Positions 26,364-36,092 of a DNA stretch of 64,000 nucleotides are shown piece by piece. The stretch comes from Mycobacterium heidelbergense (lineage in GTDB: Bacteria; Actinomycetota; Actinomycetes; Mycobacteriales; Mycobacteriaceae), in NCBI RefSeq assembly GCF_010730745.1, contig NZ_AP022615.1, positions 4,464,001-4,528,000 of the forward strand. The letters run 5' to 3'. Position numbers and translations under genes: made by a program. Position 1 is the stretch's first letter; each line of letters starts with the position of its first letter. A model generated the notes under the pieces. That model ran no database searches and was not told the DNA's origin. It worked only from the letters and a program-made list of their open reading frames with translations.

Positions 26364-28496
26364 TCAGCCCGCCTGCGATCCGGGGGAACCGGGGCCCTGG
26401 TCGACGGGGGCCCACGTCCCGTCGATGACGTCGGGTGGCCGCTGTACCTGCAGGCGTTCCCGTTCGGCGCGGCGGCGCTTGATCCGCAGCCGCGCGTCCG
26501 GCGGCATGGTGACCAGTTCGTCACAGGTCAGGTAGTACACGTCGTCGACGGCGTCGATCAGGTCCGCCGCGACACGTCGAGATCCCAGCTCCCGCAATGT
26601 CATCCGCAGCTCATGGGTGAACCGCAGGGTGGTGTCGTGGGCCAGCTCGCGCGAGCCGCGCGCGTTGGCGACCAACCGCCGCGCCAGCTTCGGCGGCGGC
26701 GTCGGCCCGGGCGTCACGGCGACTTCGGCGGCCTCGGCGGCCGCCATCAGCAACATCGCCGGATCGTCGCCGAACACCGGGCTGGCCAGCTCGGCTTCGC
26801 CCGGCCCACGGTGCCCGATCCGGAGCACGGCGGCATCGAGTGCGGCGGCGGTGTCCGAGGAGAGCGCGCGGATGCTGCCGACGTTGCCCTCCCGGGCCAG
26901 CGCGCGTAGCGGCGGATCGGCGCGCAGCACCGCCGCCAGCTCGGCCGTCTCCGTTGCGACGCGGCCGCTTTCCATGATCATGTCCAGCCCCGAGACGCCG
27001 GCCGCCGCCCGGGTGCGCTCCAGCACGGCGGCGGTGACGCCGGTGTCGATCAACCAAAGCCCGGTGAGGATCCAGCCTTGGTGGATCCGATCCCGCATCA
27101 GCCACACGCGCACTTCCAGGCCGGCATCCGGCAGCGAAGCCAGCCGCGCGGCATCCAGGTGTTCCGCCTCGGCGGCCGCACCGTAGGCGCGCGTGTCGGA
27201 CCTGAGATGGCGCGACAGGCCGAATGACCGCGCCGCGGCGACGGCTTTGGCGATCGACCCGAGCGCTCCCTCGGCCAGTTGGGGCTCACCGAACGGCAGG
27301 ACGTCCCCCACCTGCGGCTGGTCGACCAGCGCCTGCCGGGCGATGGCCTGCTGGTCCCAGCCGGGGAGCTGGGTGGCGGCGATGACGTTGGCCGACACCC
27401 CGACGTAGGCGCGATGACCGAAGACCGCGATGGCCCTACTGCCCCACTCGTCGTCGACCACCCCGCCGAGGGCGAGCACCTGACCCATCACCCGGCTGGC
27501 CGTGCGCAGGCCGCTCAACTGGACGTCCAGCGTTATCGGCGTCAGCGGTCCCGGCAGCGCCTCGGCGAGGCGGGCCGCGCTGAACACGGGGAACCGGGGA
27601 TCGATCCGATCGTCGAACTCCCCCTCCACGCCCTCGGGCGCCGCGCTGTGCAATGCGTCGGTCGGCCGCGGGCGCGGGGCGACCTCCACCGGGAGCGGCA
27701 GCCGACGCCCGTGGCCGGTCGCGCCGGCCGCGTCGAGCCGGCGCCCGACCAGCCCGCGCGCCGTGTCGGCGACCGCCTCGAGCGCCTGCCAGCCGAACTC
27801 GAAGCCCCAATCCTCTTGCGCCGCGGCGATATCCATTTCCGGAATCAGCTGCGACCAGCTGGGAACCCCGTGCAGGCGGGAACGCGGGTCGGCGGAGCGC
27901 AGCAGCCGCCACGCCGTGATCACGTTGGTGGTGTCGGGGGTGGCGAGGTCAACCACACCGGTGCGGTCGGTGTTCAACGCCAGAACCAGGAAGCGGACCA
28001 GGTCATCGAGGTGCAGCACCCGCATCGGCGTCGCCGAGACCCTGGTGCGCAGCAGCGTGGCCACCGTGCGGCACACCGCCCAGTCGAGCTGGCGCCCGAC
28101 CGGCGGCGCGCTCCGGATGACCAGGCTCGGCGCCCAACTCGTGGACACCAGCTCCTCGGCGGGCCGATACAGGTCGGGCCGGCCCGCGGCCTGGGACACG
28201 AACAGCAGCCGCGCACCCGCGCGGGCGGCTGCGTGGGTCACATGGGCGACGCCGTCGATGCCCGCGCCGCCCGGCGCCCCGGTGTCGATCGGGGCCAGGT
28301 GGACTACCGCGTCGGATTCCTCGGCCAGCCCGTGCAGGACCGGGTCGCCCAGCGACGCGCAAACGAATTCGACTCCCGGGTCCAGGCAGGGGTGGGGGCG
28401 CTCAGCAATGCCGCTGACCGTGTGCCCGGCAGCGATGAGCTGCCGCGCGACCAGCCGCCCGACGGCGCCGGTGGCGTCGGTAACCAGGATCTGCAC
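26364..28496 (-). CDS. Two-domain protein: SDR epimerase-like N-terminus and PEP-utilising-enzyme-like C-terminus (Rv1868-like)
   Basis: A 710-residue protein. Residues 1 to about 240 form an NAD(P)-binding Rossmann domain beginning ILVTDATGAVGRLVARQL, resembling atypical SDRs. The last 150 residues, with FTHELRMTLRELGSRR and DAVDDVYYLTCDEL, resemble the C-terminal part of phosphoenolpyruvate-utilising enzymes. The middle is unassigned. The order matches Rv1868. The catalytic purpose of the fusion is unknown. It ends 16 bp from the convergent reductase gene. Confidence 0.75.
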   Translation of the reverse strand: MQILVTDATGAVGRLVARQLIAAGHTVSGIAERPHPCLDPGVEFVCASLGDPVLHGLAEESDAVVHLAPIDTGAPGGAGIDGVAHVTHAAARAGARLLFVSQAAGRPDLYRPAEELVSTSWAPSLVIRSAPPVGRQLDWAVCRTVATLLRTRVSATPMRVLHLDDLVRFLVLALNTDRTGVVDLATPDTTNVITAWRLLRSADPRSRLHGVPSWSQLIPEMDIAAAQEDWGFEFGWQALEAVADTARGLVGRRLDAAGATGHGRRLPLPVEVAPRPRPTDALHSAAPEGVEGEFDDRIDPRFPVFSAARLAEALPGPLTPITLDVQLSGLRTASRVMGQVLALGGVVDDEWGSRAIAVFGHRAYVGVSANVIAATQLPGWDQQAIARQALVDQPQVGDVLPFGEPQLAEGALGSIAKAVAAARSFGLSRHLRSDTRAYGAAAEAEHLDAARLASLPDAGLEVRVWLMRDRIHQGWILTGLWLIDTGVTAAVLERTRAAAGVSGLDMIMESGRVATETAELAAVLRADPPLRALAREGNVGSIRALSSDTAAALDAAVLRIGHRGPGEAELASPVFGDDPAMLLMAAAEAAEVAVTPGPTPPPKLARRLVANARGSRELAHDTTLRFTHELRMTLRELGSRRVAADLIDAVDDVYYLTCDELVTMPPDARLRIKRRRAERERLQVQRPPDVIDGTWAPVDQGPGSPGSQAG

Positions 28497-28605
28497 CCGG
28501 CCTCACCTCCCCCAACGTCATTTCCGACAATAGGCACGTCGTCGTTACTTACGCGACCGTTACCGCTGTAAAGGCCCTCTGGCCTCGGGTGATGCTCCCG
28601 GCGGG

Positions 28606-30090
28606 TTACCGCAGCGCCGCGCTGCCGTCCGCGGCGACGGCAACCTTGGCGCCACCGATGTCTTCCCGCGCGGTGACCGCGGCCCCGGCGGGATCGGCGA
28701 TGACCGCCAGGGTGCGCGACCCGTCGGGCGTGCGCACGGCCAGGAAGGCCCTCTCCGGTTGCCCGTCCCGGTCGAACGGCGTCGTCCACGCTTCGACGGT
28801 GCCGACGCCCTCCCACTCGACCAGGCCGTGGCGGGTGGGCTCCCGATCCACCGCCGGTTGCGCGTCCTCCCAGCGGAATTCGGCCGGCGGCTCGGTGCCG
28901 TAGACCCCGAAGCTGTGCTTGGTGAGGTAGCCGCCGTTGGCGGTGATCAGCGCGCGGCGCCCGGGGTTGGCCACCAGCCGTTCGGCCATGGTGGCGATCG
29001 AATGCATGACGTAGTTGCTCCACGGGCCGCCCGCGAACGTCAGCCCGCCGGTGACGGTCAGCGGGCGGGCGGGATCGTCGGCGCTGAGCCCGAGTTCGGC
29101 CGCCGCGACCTGAACGGCGGACGGGAAGCACGAGTACAGGTCGACATAGTCAATGGCGCCGATGCCCAGGCCGGCCAGTTCCAGCGCCCGCGCGCCGGCG
29201 ATCCGGATGGCCGGCGAGCGGTGCAGCTCGGCGCGCTCGGCGATGGCGGGCGTGTCGTGCGCGTCGGTGCCCGCGTGCGGGTAGACCCAACGCTCGGCGG
29301 GGACCCGCAGGCGTCTCGCCCGCTCGACCGAGGTCAGGACCAGCGCCGCGCCCTGGTCGACCATGTTGTTGGAGTTCATCAACTTGGTGTAGGGCCAGCT
29401 GATCATCCGGTTCCGCGGGCCGGGCCGCCGGATCTCCTCCGCGGTCACCGGGGTGCGGATCCAGGCGTGCGGATTGTCGACCGCGACGGCGTTGAAGCGT
29501 GCCCACAGCTCGCCGATGCGCGTGAGGTGGTCCTCGATGGACTCGCCGTTCGCGAGGCGAAGCGCCTGTTCGAACAGCGGATAGACGTAGGCGGGTCGGT
29601 CCAGCCCGATCCTGATCTCGGCCTCGCCGGCCATCGGGACGTCGTCGCCGGCGACCTTCGCCATCGGGACGGAGTCGTCCTGAACGGTCCATTCGAGCCT
29701 GGCGCCCTTGGCTTTCAGTCCCCTTCTGGTGCGCCAGGTTTCGGCGCCGGCGAGCAGCACGACCCCGGCCCGGCCCCGCTGGATGTCCAGGCAGGCCTGG
29801 TTGACCAGCGATTGCGGCACGTTGCCGCCGACGGGGCTGTACAGGGTGGTGAAGTCGGTGGCGCCGATCCGCTCGCCGAGCAGCCGCCCGGGATCGCGGT
29901 AGTGCGCCGACAGGATGTTCACCACGCGGACGGAATCCACGGCCTCGATGACCCGGGGATCGGCGGCCTGGCGGGCCGCGGCGGCCATCAGGTCGACCGG
30001 CTCGACGGACCGCGTCGCCGGGTCGATTTCGTCGCGATGGTTGACCTGGCCGTAGCCGATCAGCACCGGAGTCCTGGGGTCGACGCTCAC
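28606..30090 (-). CDS. Thiolase-like acetyl-CoA acetyltransferase family protein (Rv1867-like)
   Basis: A 494-residue thiolase-superfamily protein. It has GGNVPQSLVNQA where classical thiolases place the nucleophilic Cys; here Gln occupies that spot, while Cys lies later in NQACLDI. The histidine motif TKHSFGVYG and the final beta-barrel-like tail are present. It may act as an acyl-CoA-binding or lipid-transfer-type thiolase rather than a true condensing enzyme. The position matches Rv1867. It starts 50 bp downstream of the end of a truncated CoA-transferase. Confidence 0.8.
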   Translation of the reverse strand: MSVDPRTPVLIGYGQVNHRDEIDPATRSVEPVDLMAAAARQAADPRVIEAVDSVRVVNILSAHYRDPGRLLGERIGATDFTTLYSPVGGNVPQSLVNQACLDIQRGRAGVVLLAGAETWRTRRGLKAKGARLEWTVQDDSVPMAKVAGDDVPMAGEAEIRIGLDRPAYVYPLFEQALRLANGESIEDHLTRIGELWARFNAVAVDNPHAWIRTPVTAEEIRRPGPRNRMISWPYTKLMNSNNMVDQGAALVLTSVERARRLRVPAERWVYPHAGTDAHDTPAIAERAELHRSPAIRIAGARALELAGLGIGAIDYVDLYSCFPSAVQVAAAELGLSADDPARPLTVTGGLTFAGGPWSNYVMHSIATMAERLVANPGRRALITANGGYLTKHSFGVYGTEPPAEFRWEDAQPAVDREPTRHGLVEWEGVGTVEAWTTPFDRDGQPERAFLAVRTPDGSRTLAVIADPAGAAVTAREDIGGAKVAVAADGSAALR

Positions 30091-30135
30091 GGAGCGAACC
30101 TATCGCGGCGACGCGGGAGCCTCGCCGCGGGCGTC

Positions 30136-30189
30136 GAGCGTCACGCCAGCGTGGCGCTGGCCCCCGAACGCCACGCTGGCGTGACGCTC
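30136..30189. repeat. Double-palindrome element, copy B
   Basis: The same 54-bp layout as at 20656-20709: palindromes at 30136-30159 and 30166-30189, 30 bp apart, with GAGCGTCACGCCAGCGTGG in the first and CACGCTGGCGTGACGCTC in the second. The six-base spacer differs between copies (CGCGTC versus GCCCCC). The end of the CoA-transferase reading frame lies inside it. Confidence 0.85.
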
Positions 30190-31145
30190 GGCGGCACCGC
30201 CGCGATCGGCACCCCGTGCGCCTGTCCGGCGCTCACCAGATCCTTCATGGTCCGTTCGGCGAACAGGGCGCGGACCGGCACGCTGATCTCGGGCCAGGCC
30301 GCGAAGCGGGCGCCGATCGCGTCGTATTTCGGGTCTTGAAATTCCTCGGGCTCCCCCAGCCAGCGCCGCAGGCCGCGCCACTGCCGCGGCGCCATCACGC
30401 ACAACCGGACGTAGCCGTCCTTGCACGGGTAGATCGGGTAAGCGTCCTGGTTTTTCGGGCGCCCGCGCCATCGTCCCGTGCGGCGGACGCCGGCAGCGAC
30501 CTGGCCGTGCGCGCCGAACGCCGGGTCGAGCGCCATCACGACGGCGTCGAACCGCGCGAAGTCGATGTAATCGCCCGTTCCGCAACGCAATCGGTTGTAG
30601 TAGGCGGCGAGCGTGGCCCACGCCGCCTGGACGGCCGCGGTCGCCGAAGCGATGCCGTCCGGCGGCAACACGGGGGTGCCGGTGGTCGGGCCGGACCGCG
30701 CCAGCGAGCCACCCATCGCGAACAGCACCGCATCGGTGGCGCGCCATGACGACCGCGGGCCCGTCGCACCGAAGTCGGTGACCGACAGCACCACCAGGTG
30801 CGGGTAATGCGCGGCCAACTCCGCGCCCGACGTCCCGAATGCGGCGGCCTGGCCGTCGGGGCCGCCATCCACGACGATGTCGGCCTCGGCGACCAGGTCG
30901 AGAAACCGCCCATAGTCGCTTTCTTCGAGCGGGTCCAGCACGGCGCTGCGCTTGTTGGCGTTGTGCACGGCGAACGGGATGCTGGCGCCGGCCAGCGTCG
31001 GCAACGCGTCGCGTCCGGGGCTTCCGCCCGGGAACTCCAGCTTGAGGACGTCGGCGCCCAGGTCGGCGAACAGGCGGGTGACCGCGTCGGCGTCGCCGGT
31101 CGACAGGTCGAGGACCCGCACGGTATCGAGCAACCGGTCCGCCAC
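30141..31145 (-). pseudogene. CaiB/BaiF CoA-transferase, C-terminally truncated (Rv1866-like)
   Basis: An open frame of 334 residues with family features: LDLSTGDADAVTRLFADLGADVLKLE at the N-terminus, VHNANKRSAVLD, and WATLAAYYNRLRCGTGDYIDFARFDA. It normally takes CoA from an acyl-CoA donor. Classic members have about 400 residues and M. tuberculosis Rv1866 about 778; here the frame leaves the family after GVPIAAV and its last 15 codons are read from palindrome repeat copy B. It is probably a remnant, though a short functional protein cannot be excluded. GTG 31145 is taken as start. Confidence 0.65.
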
Positions 31146-31323
31146 CCGCTCACCGTACCCGCCCGTCCGGTTGGCGTGCGCGCGTCGATGGTTCCGGGCC
31201 AAAAGCCCAGCGGCACAACACGATTAAACACCTAATTCGTGGTCCGGGGTCGCATCGGCTATCGTCCAGGCCGCGACACCATCGGATGGAGGCACCCAGC
31301 TTTATGAGCTTTATGAGCAATGC

Positions 31324-32223
31324 ATGAGCGCGCACCTGAGCTACGTCGAGGCCGTGGTGGTCGGCGCGTTCCAGGGCGTCACCGAGCTGTTCCCGGTCTC
31401 CAGCCTCGGGCACTCGGTGTTGGTGCCGGCGCTGGTCGGCGGGCAGTGGGCCCGGGACCTCAACGTCTCCACCCCGGAATCGCCCTACCTGGCGTTCATC
31501 GTCGGCCTCCATGTCGCCACCGCCGCCGCCCTGCTGGTGTTCTTTTGGCGCGACTGGTTGCGCATCGTGGCCGGATTCGTCTCGTCGCTGCGGCATCGGC
31601 GAATCCGGACGCCCGGCGAGCGGCTGGCCTGGCTGATCGTGGTGGCCACCATCCCGGTGGGACTGGCGGGGGTGGCCCTCGAGCACCTCTTCCGCACCAC
31701 GCTGGGCAAGCCCGCCCCGGCGGCGGCATTCCTCCTGCTCAACGGCGTTGCCCTCTACGCGGGTGAGGTGCTGCGCCGCCGCGTCTCCCCCGCGACGGAG
31801 GAGCACCCGGATCATGGCGACGAGGCCATCGACAATCGGCTGGCCCAGTTGCCGATGGGCCGGGGTCTGGTGATCGGCTCGTCGCAAATCCTGGCCCTGC
31901 TGCCCGGGATCAGCCGCTCCGGCATCGCCATGGTGGCCGGGCTGTGGCGTGGCCTGTCGCACGAAGACGCGGCCCGCTTCTCCTTTCTGCTGGCGACGCC
32001 GATCATCCTGGCCGCCGGGGTCTACAAGATCCCGGACCTCTTCGGTCCGCCGGGAGCCGGGATCCACGGCCAGGTGGTGGCCGGCAGCGTCGCGTCCTTC
32101 GTCTGCGCCTACCTGGCCGTGCGCTATCTGACGCGCTATTTCCAGACCCGCACGCTCACACCGTTCGCCGTCTACTGCGCCCTGGCCGGGGCCGCCAGTC
32201 TGGTGTGGCTCAGCGTGCGCTAG
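31324..32223 (+). CDS. uppP: Undecaprenyl-diphosphatase UppP (BacA family)
   Basis: A 299-residue integral membrane phosphatase that recycles undecaprenyl (in mycobacteria decaprenyl) pyrophosphate for cell-wall synthesis and can confer bacitracin tolerance. The two active-site motifs are present: Q-x3-E with FPVSSLGH (Gln17, Glu21) and LLPGISRSG. About eight hydrophobic segments are visible. M. tuberculosis has its uppP elsewhere (Rv2136c), so this may be an extra copy. ATG 31324 is chosen. A 178-bp region without genes precedes it. Confidence 0.9.
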   Translation: MSAHLSYVEAVVVGAFQGVTELFPVSSLGHSVLVPALVGGQWARDLNVSTPESPYLAFIVGLHVATAAALLVFFWRDWLRIVAGFVSSLRHRRIRTPGERLAWLIVVATIPVGLAGVALEHLFRTTLGKPAPAAAFLLLNGVALYAGEVLRRRVSPATEEHPDHGDEAIDNRLAQLPMGRGLVIGSSQILALLPGISRSGIAMVAGLWRGLSHEDAARFSFLLATPIILAAGVYKIPDLFGPPGAGIHGQVVAGSVASFVCAYLAVRYLTRYFQTRTLTPFAVYCALAGAASLVWLSVR

Positions 32224-32306
32224 CGCTGCTCGGCCGCCGGCCGGCATACGCCCGCGACGCCGACGCCGACGGGCGCCGTTCACCATAGACGCGGACAATC
32301 GGCGGG

Positions 32307-34691
32307 GTGACTCTAGAAACCCCGACCACGACGGCTCTTCCCAAGCACCTCTCCGACGACGAACTGGCCCTCATCGACAGGTACTGGCGCGCCGCCAACT
32401 ACCTGTCGGTCGGGCAGATCTACCTGCTGGACAACCCGCTGCTGGCCGAACCGCTGTCGGCCGAGCACGTCAAACCCAGGCTGTTGGGGCACTGGGGCAC
32501 CACGCCGGGGCTCAACCTCATCTATGCGCACCTGAACCGGATCATCCGCAACCGCGACGCCAGCGTCATCTACGTCACCGGGCCCGGCCACGGCGGCCCC
32601 GGACTGGTCGCCAACGCCTACCTCGAAGGCACCTACAGCGAGGTGTACACGGGCATCGAGGAGGACGCCGAAGGCCTGCGGAAGCTGTTCCGGCAGTTCT
32701 CCTTTCCCGGCGGCATCCCCAGTCACGTCGCGGCCCAGACGCCGGGCTCCATCCACGAAGGCGGCGAGCTGGGCTACGCGCTGGTGCACGCCTACGGCGC
32801 GGCCTTCGACAACCCGTATCTGGTGGTGGCCTGCGTGGTCGGCGACGGCGAGGCCGAAACAGGGCCGCTGGCCGCGGGCTGGCACTCCAACAAGTTCCTC
32901 AACCCGGTCACGGACGGCGCGGTGCTGCCCATCCTGGCGCTCAACGGCTACAAGATCGCCAACCCGACGGTGCTGGCCCGCATCCCGCACCCCGAACTGG
33001 AATCGCTGCTGCGCGGCTACGGCTACCGGCCCATCACGGTCGCCGGTGACGACCCGGCCGCCGTGCACCAGCAGCTGGCCGCCGCGCTCGACGACGCCTT
33101 CGACGACATCGCCGCCATCCAGAGTGCGGCCCGCGGCGGAAACCAGACCCAGCGGCCGGTGTGGCCGATGATCGTGCTGCGCACCCCCAAGGGCTGGACC
33201 GGGCCGAAGGTGGTCGACGGCAAGAAGGTGGAGGGCACCTGGCGCGCGCATCAGGTGCCGCTGGCCGAGACGCACGACAACCCGGCACACCGCGCGCAGC
33301 TGGAGGAATGGTTGCGCAGCTACCGGCCCGAGGAGCTGTTCGACGGCGCCGGCGCGCTGCGCCCCGAGCTGCGGGCGATCGCGCCCCGCGGCGATCGCCG
33401 GATGAGCGCCAACCCGCACGCCAACGGCGGGCTGCTGCTGCACGACCTGGACCTGCCGGACTTCCGCGACTACGCGGTGCCGGTGCCGCGGCCGGCCACC
33501 GAGACGCACGAGGCCACCCGGATACTGGGCACGTTTCTGCGGGACGTGATCGCCCGCAACAAGGACCGGTTCCGCCTCATGGGCCCCGACGAGACCGCCT
33601 CCAACCGGCTGGACGCCGTGTACGGGTCGACCGCCAAGGTGTGGCTTTCGGAGATCGGGCCCGATGACGAGCACCTGGCGCCCGACGGCCGCGTGATGGA
33701 GGTGCTGTCGGAGCACCTGTGCCAGGGCTGGCTGGAGGGCTACCTGCTGACCGGCCGGCACGGCCTGTTCAACTGCTACGAGGCGTTCGTGCACATCGTC
33801 GACTCGATGATGAACCAACACGCGAAATGGCTTGCCACCAGCCGGGAGCTGCCGTGGCGGCGGCCGATCGCGTCGCTGAACTACCTGCTGACCTCCCACG
33901 TGTGGCGCCAGGACCACAACGGCGCGTCGCATCAAGACCCCGGATTCATCGACCTGGTCGCGAACAAACGGGCCGAGCTGACGCGGGTGTACCTGCCGCC
34001 CGACGGCAACACGCTGCTGTCGGTGGCCGACCACTGCCTGCGCAGCCGCGACTACATCAACGTCATCGTCGCCGGCAAGCAGCCCGCGCTGGCCTACCTC
34101 GACATGGAGCAGGCGATCGCCCACTGCACGCGCGGCCTGGGCATCTGGGAGTGGGCGAGCACGGCCACCGCCGAACCGGATGTGGTGTTGGCCTGCGCCG
34201 GGGACGTCCCGACGCTGGAAACCCTGGCCGCCGCCGACATCCTGCGTCGCGAACTGCCCGGGGTGGCCGTCCGGGTGATCAACGTCGTCGACCTCATGCG
34301 GCTGCAGCCGGAGTCCGAACATCCACATGGCTTGCCGGACAAGGAGTTCGACGCGCTGTTCACCCGCGACAAGCCGGTCATCTTCGCCTACCACGGCTAC
34401 CCGTGGCTGATCCACCGGCTCACGTATCGGCGCACCAACCACCCGCACATCCATGTGCGCGGATTCAAGGAGCGTGGCACCACCACGACACCGTTCGACA
34501 TGGTGATGCTCAACGACCTCGACCGCTTCCACCTCGTCATGGACGTCATCGACAGGGTGGACGGGCTGGCCAGCCAGGCCGCGGTGCTGCGGCAGCGCAT
34601 GGTCGACGCCCGCCTCGCCGCGCGCAGGTACACCCGCGAGCACGGCGAGGACGACCCGCGGATCGCGGGGTGGGCCTGGGGCGTCGAGTGA
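32307..34691 (+). CDS. xfp: Xylulose-5-phosphate/fructose-6-phosphate phosphoketolase
   Basis: A 794-residue thiamine-diphosphate enzyme that splits xylulose-5-phosphate (or fructose-6-phosphate) with phosphate to acetyl phosphate and an aldose phosphate. Motifs include VTGPGHGGPGLVANAYLEG and the ThDP site CVVGDGEAETGPLAAGWHSNKF (shown here in parts: GDGEAETGP, HSNKF). The length is standard. GTG 32307 is the start. From memory it is not in this place in M. tuberculosis. With gnd1 in the window it offers a route from pentose phosphates to acetyl units. Confidence 0.94.
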   Translation: MTLETPTTTALPKHLSDDELALIDRYWRAANYLSVGQIYLLDNPLLAEPLSAEHVKPRLLGHWGTTPGLNLIYAHLNRIIRNRDASVIYVTGPGHGGPGLVANAYLEGTYSEVYTGIEEDAEGLRKLFRQFSFPGGIPSHVAAQTPGSIHEGGELGYALVHAYGAAFDNPYLVVACVVGDGEAETGPLAAGWHSNKFLNPVTDGAVLPILALNGYKIANPTVLARIPHPELESLLRGYGYRPITVAGDDPAAVHQQLAAALDDAFDDIAAIQSAARGGNQTQRPVWPMIVLRTPKGWTGPKVVDGKKVEGTWRAHQVPLAETHDNPAHRAQLEEWLRSYRPEELFDGAGALRPELRAIAPRGDRRMSANPHANGGLLLHDLDLPDFRDYAVPVPRPATETHEATRILGTFLRDVIARNKDRFRLMGPDETASNRLDAVYGSTAKVWLSEIGPDDEHLAPDGRVMEVLSEHLCQGWLEGYLLTGRHGLFNCYEAFVHIVDSMMNQHAKWLATSRELPWRRPIASLNYLLTSHVWRQDHNGASHQDPGFIDLVANKRAELTRVYLPPDGNTLLSVADHCLRSRDYINVIVAGKQPALAYLDMEQAIAHCTRGLGIWEWASTATAEPDVVLACAGDVPTLETLAAADILRRELPGVAVRVINVVDLMRLQPESEHPHGLPDKEFDALFTRDKPVIFAYHGYPWLIHRLTYRRTNHPHIHVRGFKERGTTTTPFDMVMLNDLDRFHLVMDVIDRVDGLASQAAVLRQRMVDARLAARRYTREHGEDDPRIAGWAWGVE

Positions 34692-34705
34692 CGCTCACGT
34701 CCCCC

Positions 34706-36019
34706 TCAGCGCCGCCTGATGCGCAGCGGCACCGAAACCGGCCCGCGTAACGACGGGGTGGTGCTCCACCGCACGGGCCCGGCGAGCTCCAGGCCGTCAA
34801 CCTCGTCGAGTAGGCAGTCGACGGCCGTGACGGCCTCGAGCCGGGCGAGGTGAGCGCCCAGGCAAAAGTGCAGGCCGTGACCGAAGGCCAGATGCCCGGT
34901 GGTGTTGCGGTGGATGTCGAACCGGTCGGGCTCGTCGAACCTGGCGGGGTCACGGTTGGCGGACGCGTAGAACAGCAATGCCCTTGCGCCCTTGGGGATT
35001 ACCGTGTCGCCGATCTCATAGTCGGTGGTGGCGGTCCTGGTCACCCACTGGACCGGCGAACCCCAGCGGGCCGTCTCTTCGACCGCCGCGGCAAGCAGGC
35101 TGCGGTCGGCCTTCAGTTCGGCGAACAAGTCTGGGTCCTCGGCCAGCCTGACGAGCAGCATCCCCAACAGGTTGGTGGTCGTCTCGTTGCCGGCGACCAG
35201 CAGGACCAGGACGTAGAGGAACGCCTCGTGATCGGTGATCTCACCGGTTGCCGTCGCCGCGCGCAATCGGCTCAACAGGTCGTCGGCGGGTTGCGCTGCG
35301 CGGCAGCGCATTTCGGCGTCCGCGAAGCTGCGCAGCCGCAGGTAGGCCTGCATGGCGGACCCGATCATGCGCACGATCTCCGGCAGTGACCGCGGAGCGA
35401 ACATCTGCGCGAACCTTTCCGACACCGAGCGGAATGCCGGCCACTGCTCCTGCGGAATCCCCAGGATGTTGGCGATCACGTTGATCGGCATCGGGATGGT
35501 CAGCGCCGGAACCATATCGACGACATTCCCGTTGGTCAGGCCCGCGTTGGCGTCGCGGGCCAACGCGCGAATGCCGGTTGCCCAGGCCTGGACCGCGCGC
35601 TTGCTGAACAGCGGTGCGACGATGTGCCGCAGCCGGGTGTGGTCGGGAGGGTCGGTGAAGATCACCATGCTGGCCACGAACGATCGCAGCATGATGCCGT
35701 CTCGCGACGAGAAGCCGTCGTTGTTGCGGACCGCGGCGTGCACGTCGTCGTAGCGGCCGAGCATCCAGACGCCGAGTCGCTCGTTGACGACGACGGGATG
35801 CTCACGAATCCGCTCCAGGTCGGGATACGGGTTGGCGATGTTTTGCCGAAGCGTCGGGTCGAACGTCGTGCGTGGTATGGACGGGTCCGCCGAGTGCGGC
35901 CGCGGGCGGCGGAGGTCGCGGTACGCGCCGGTCGCGACCGGGCGCCACAGGTCCGTCACGGAACTGCGGGCCGCCGAGGCGAGAGCCCGTGGCGTGGGCC
36001 TGAGGAGGTCAGTCGGCAT
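34706..36019 (-). CDS. Cytochrome P450
   Basis: A 437-residue bacterial P450. Landmarks are the I-helix VAGNETTTNL, the K-helix E-x-x-R in EETARWG, and the heme loop FGHGLHFCLGAHLARLEA with Cys386. The group resembles the CYP of unknown substrate with PPDHTRLR after the B-C region. It is transcribed divergently from an AraC-type regulator, with 73 bp between starts, which makes induction by a small molecule likely. It ends 14 bp from the convergent phosphoketolase gene. Confidence 0.92.
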   Translation of the reverse strand: MPTDLLRPTPRALASAARSSVTDLWRPVATGAYRDLRRPRPHSADPSIPRTTFDPTLRQNIANPYPDLERIREHPVVVNERLGVWMLGRYDDVHAAVRNNDGFSSRDGIMLRSFVASMVIFTDPPDHTRLRHIVAPLFSKRAVQAWATGIRALARDANAGLTNGNVVDMVPALTIPMPINVIANILGIPQEQWPAFRSVSERFAQMFAPRSLPEIVRMIGSAMQAYLRLRSFADAEMRCRAAQPADDLLSRLRAATATGEITDHEAFLYVLVLLVAGNETTTNLLGMLLVRLAEDPDLFAELKADRSLLAAAVEETARWGSPVQWVTRTATTDYEIGDTVIPKGARALLFYASANRDPARFDEPDRFDIHRNTTGHLAFGHGLHFCLGAHLARLEAVTAVDCLLDEVDGLELAGPVRWSTTPSLRGPVSVPLRIRRR

Positions 36020-36092
36020 ACCGATGACGCTAGGGCCGCGCCGCGGCCGCGGTAATGGCCGAATCGGACAGGCATTTGATACTTTCGGACAC

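Noticed and set aside
32313..34643. Long minus-strand open frame opposite phosphoketolase
   Set aside because: Shadow of a clear ThDP enzyme; no family features.
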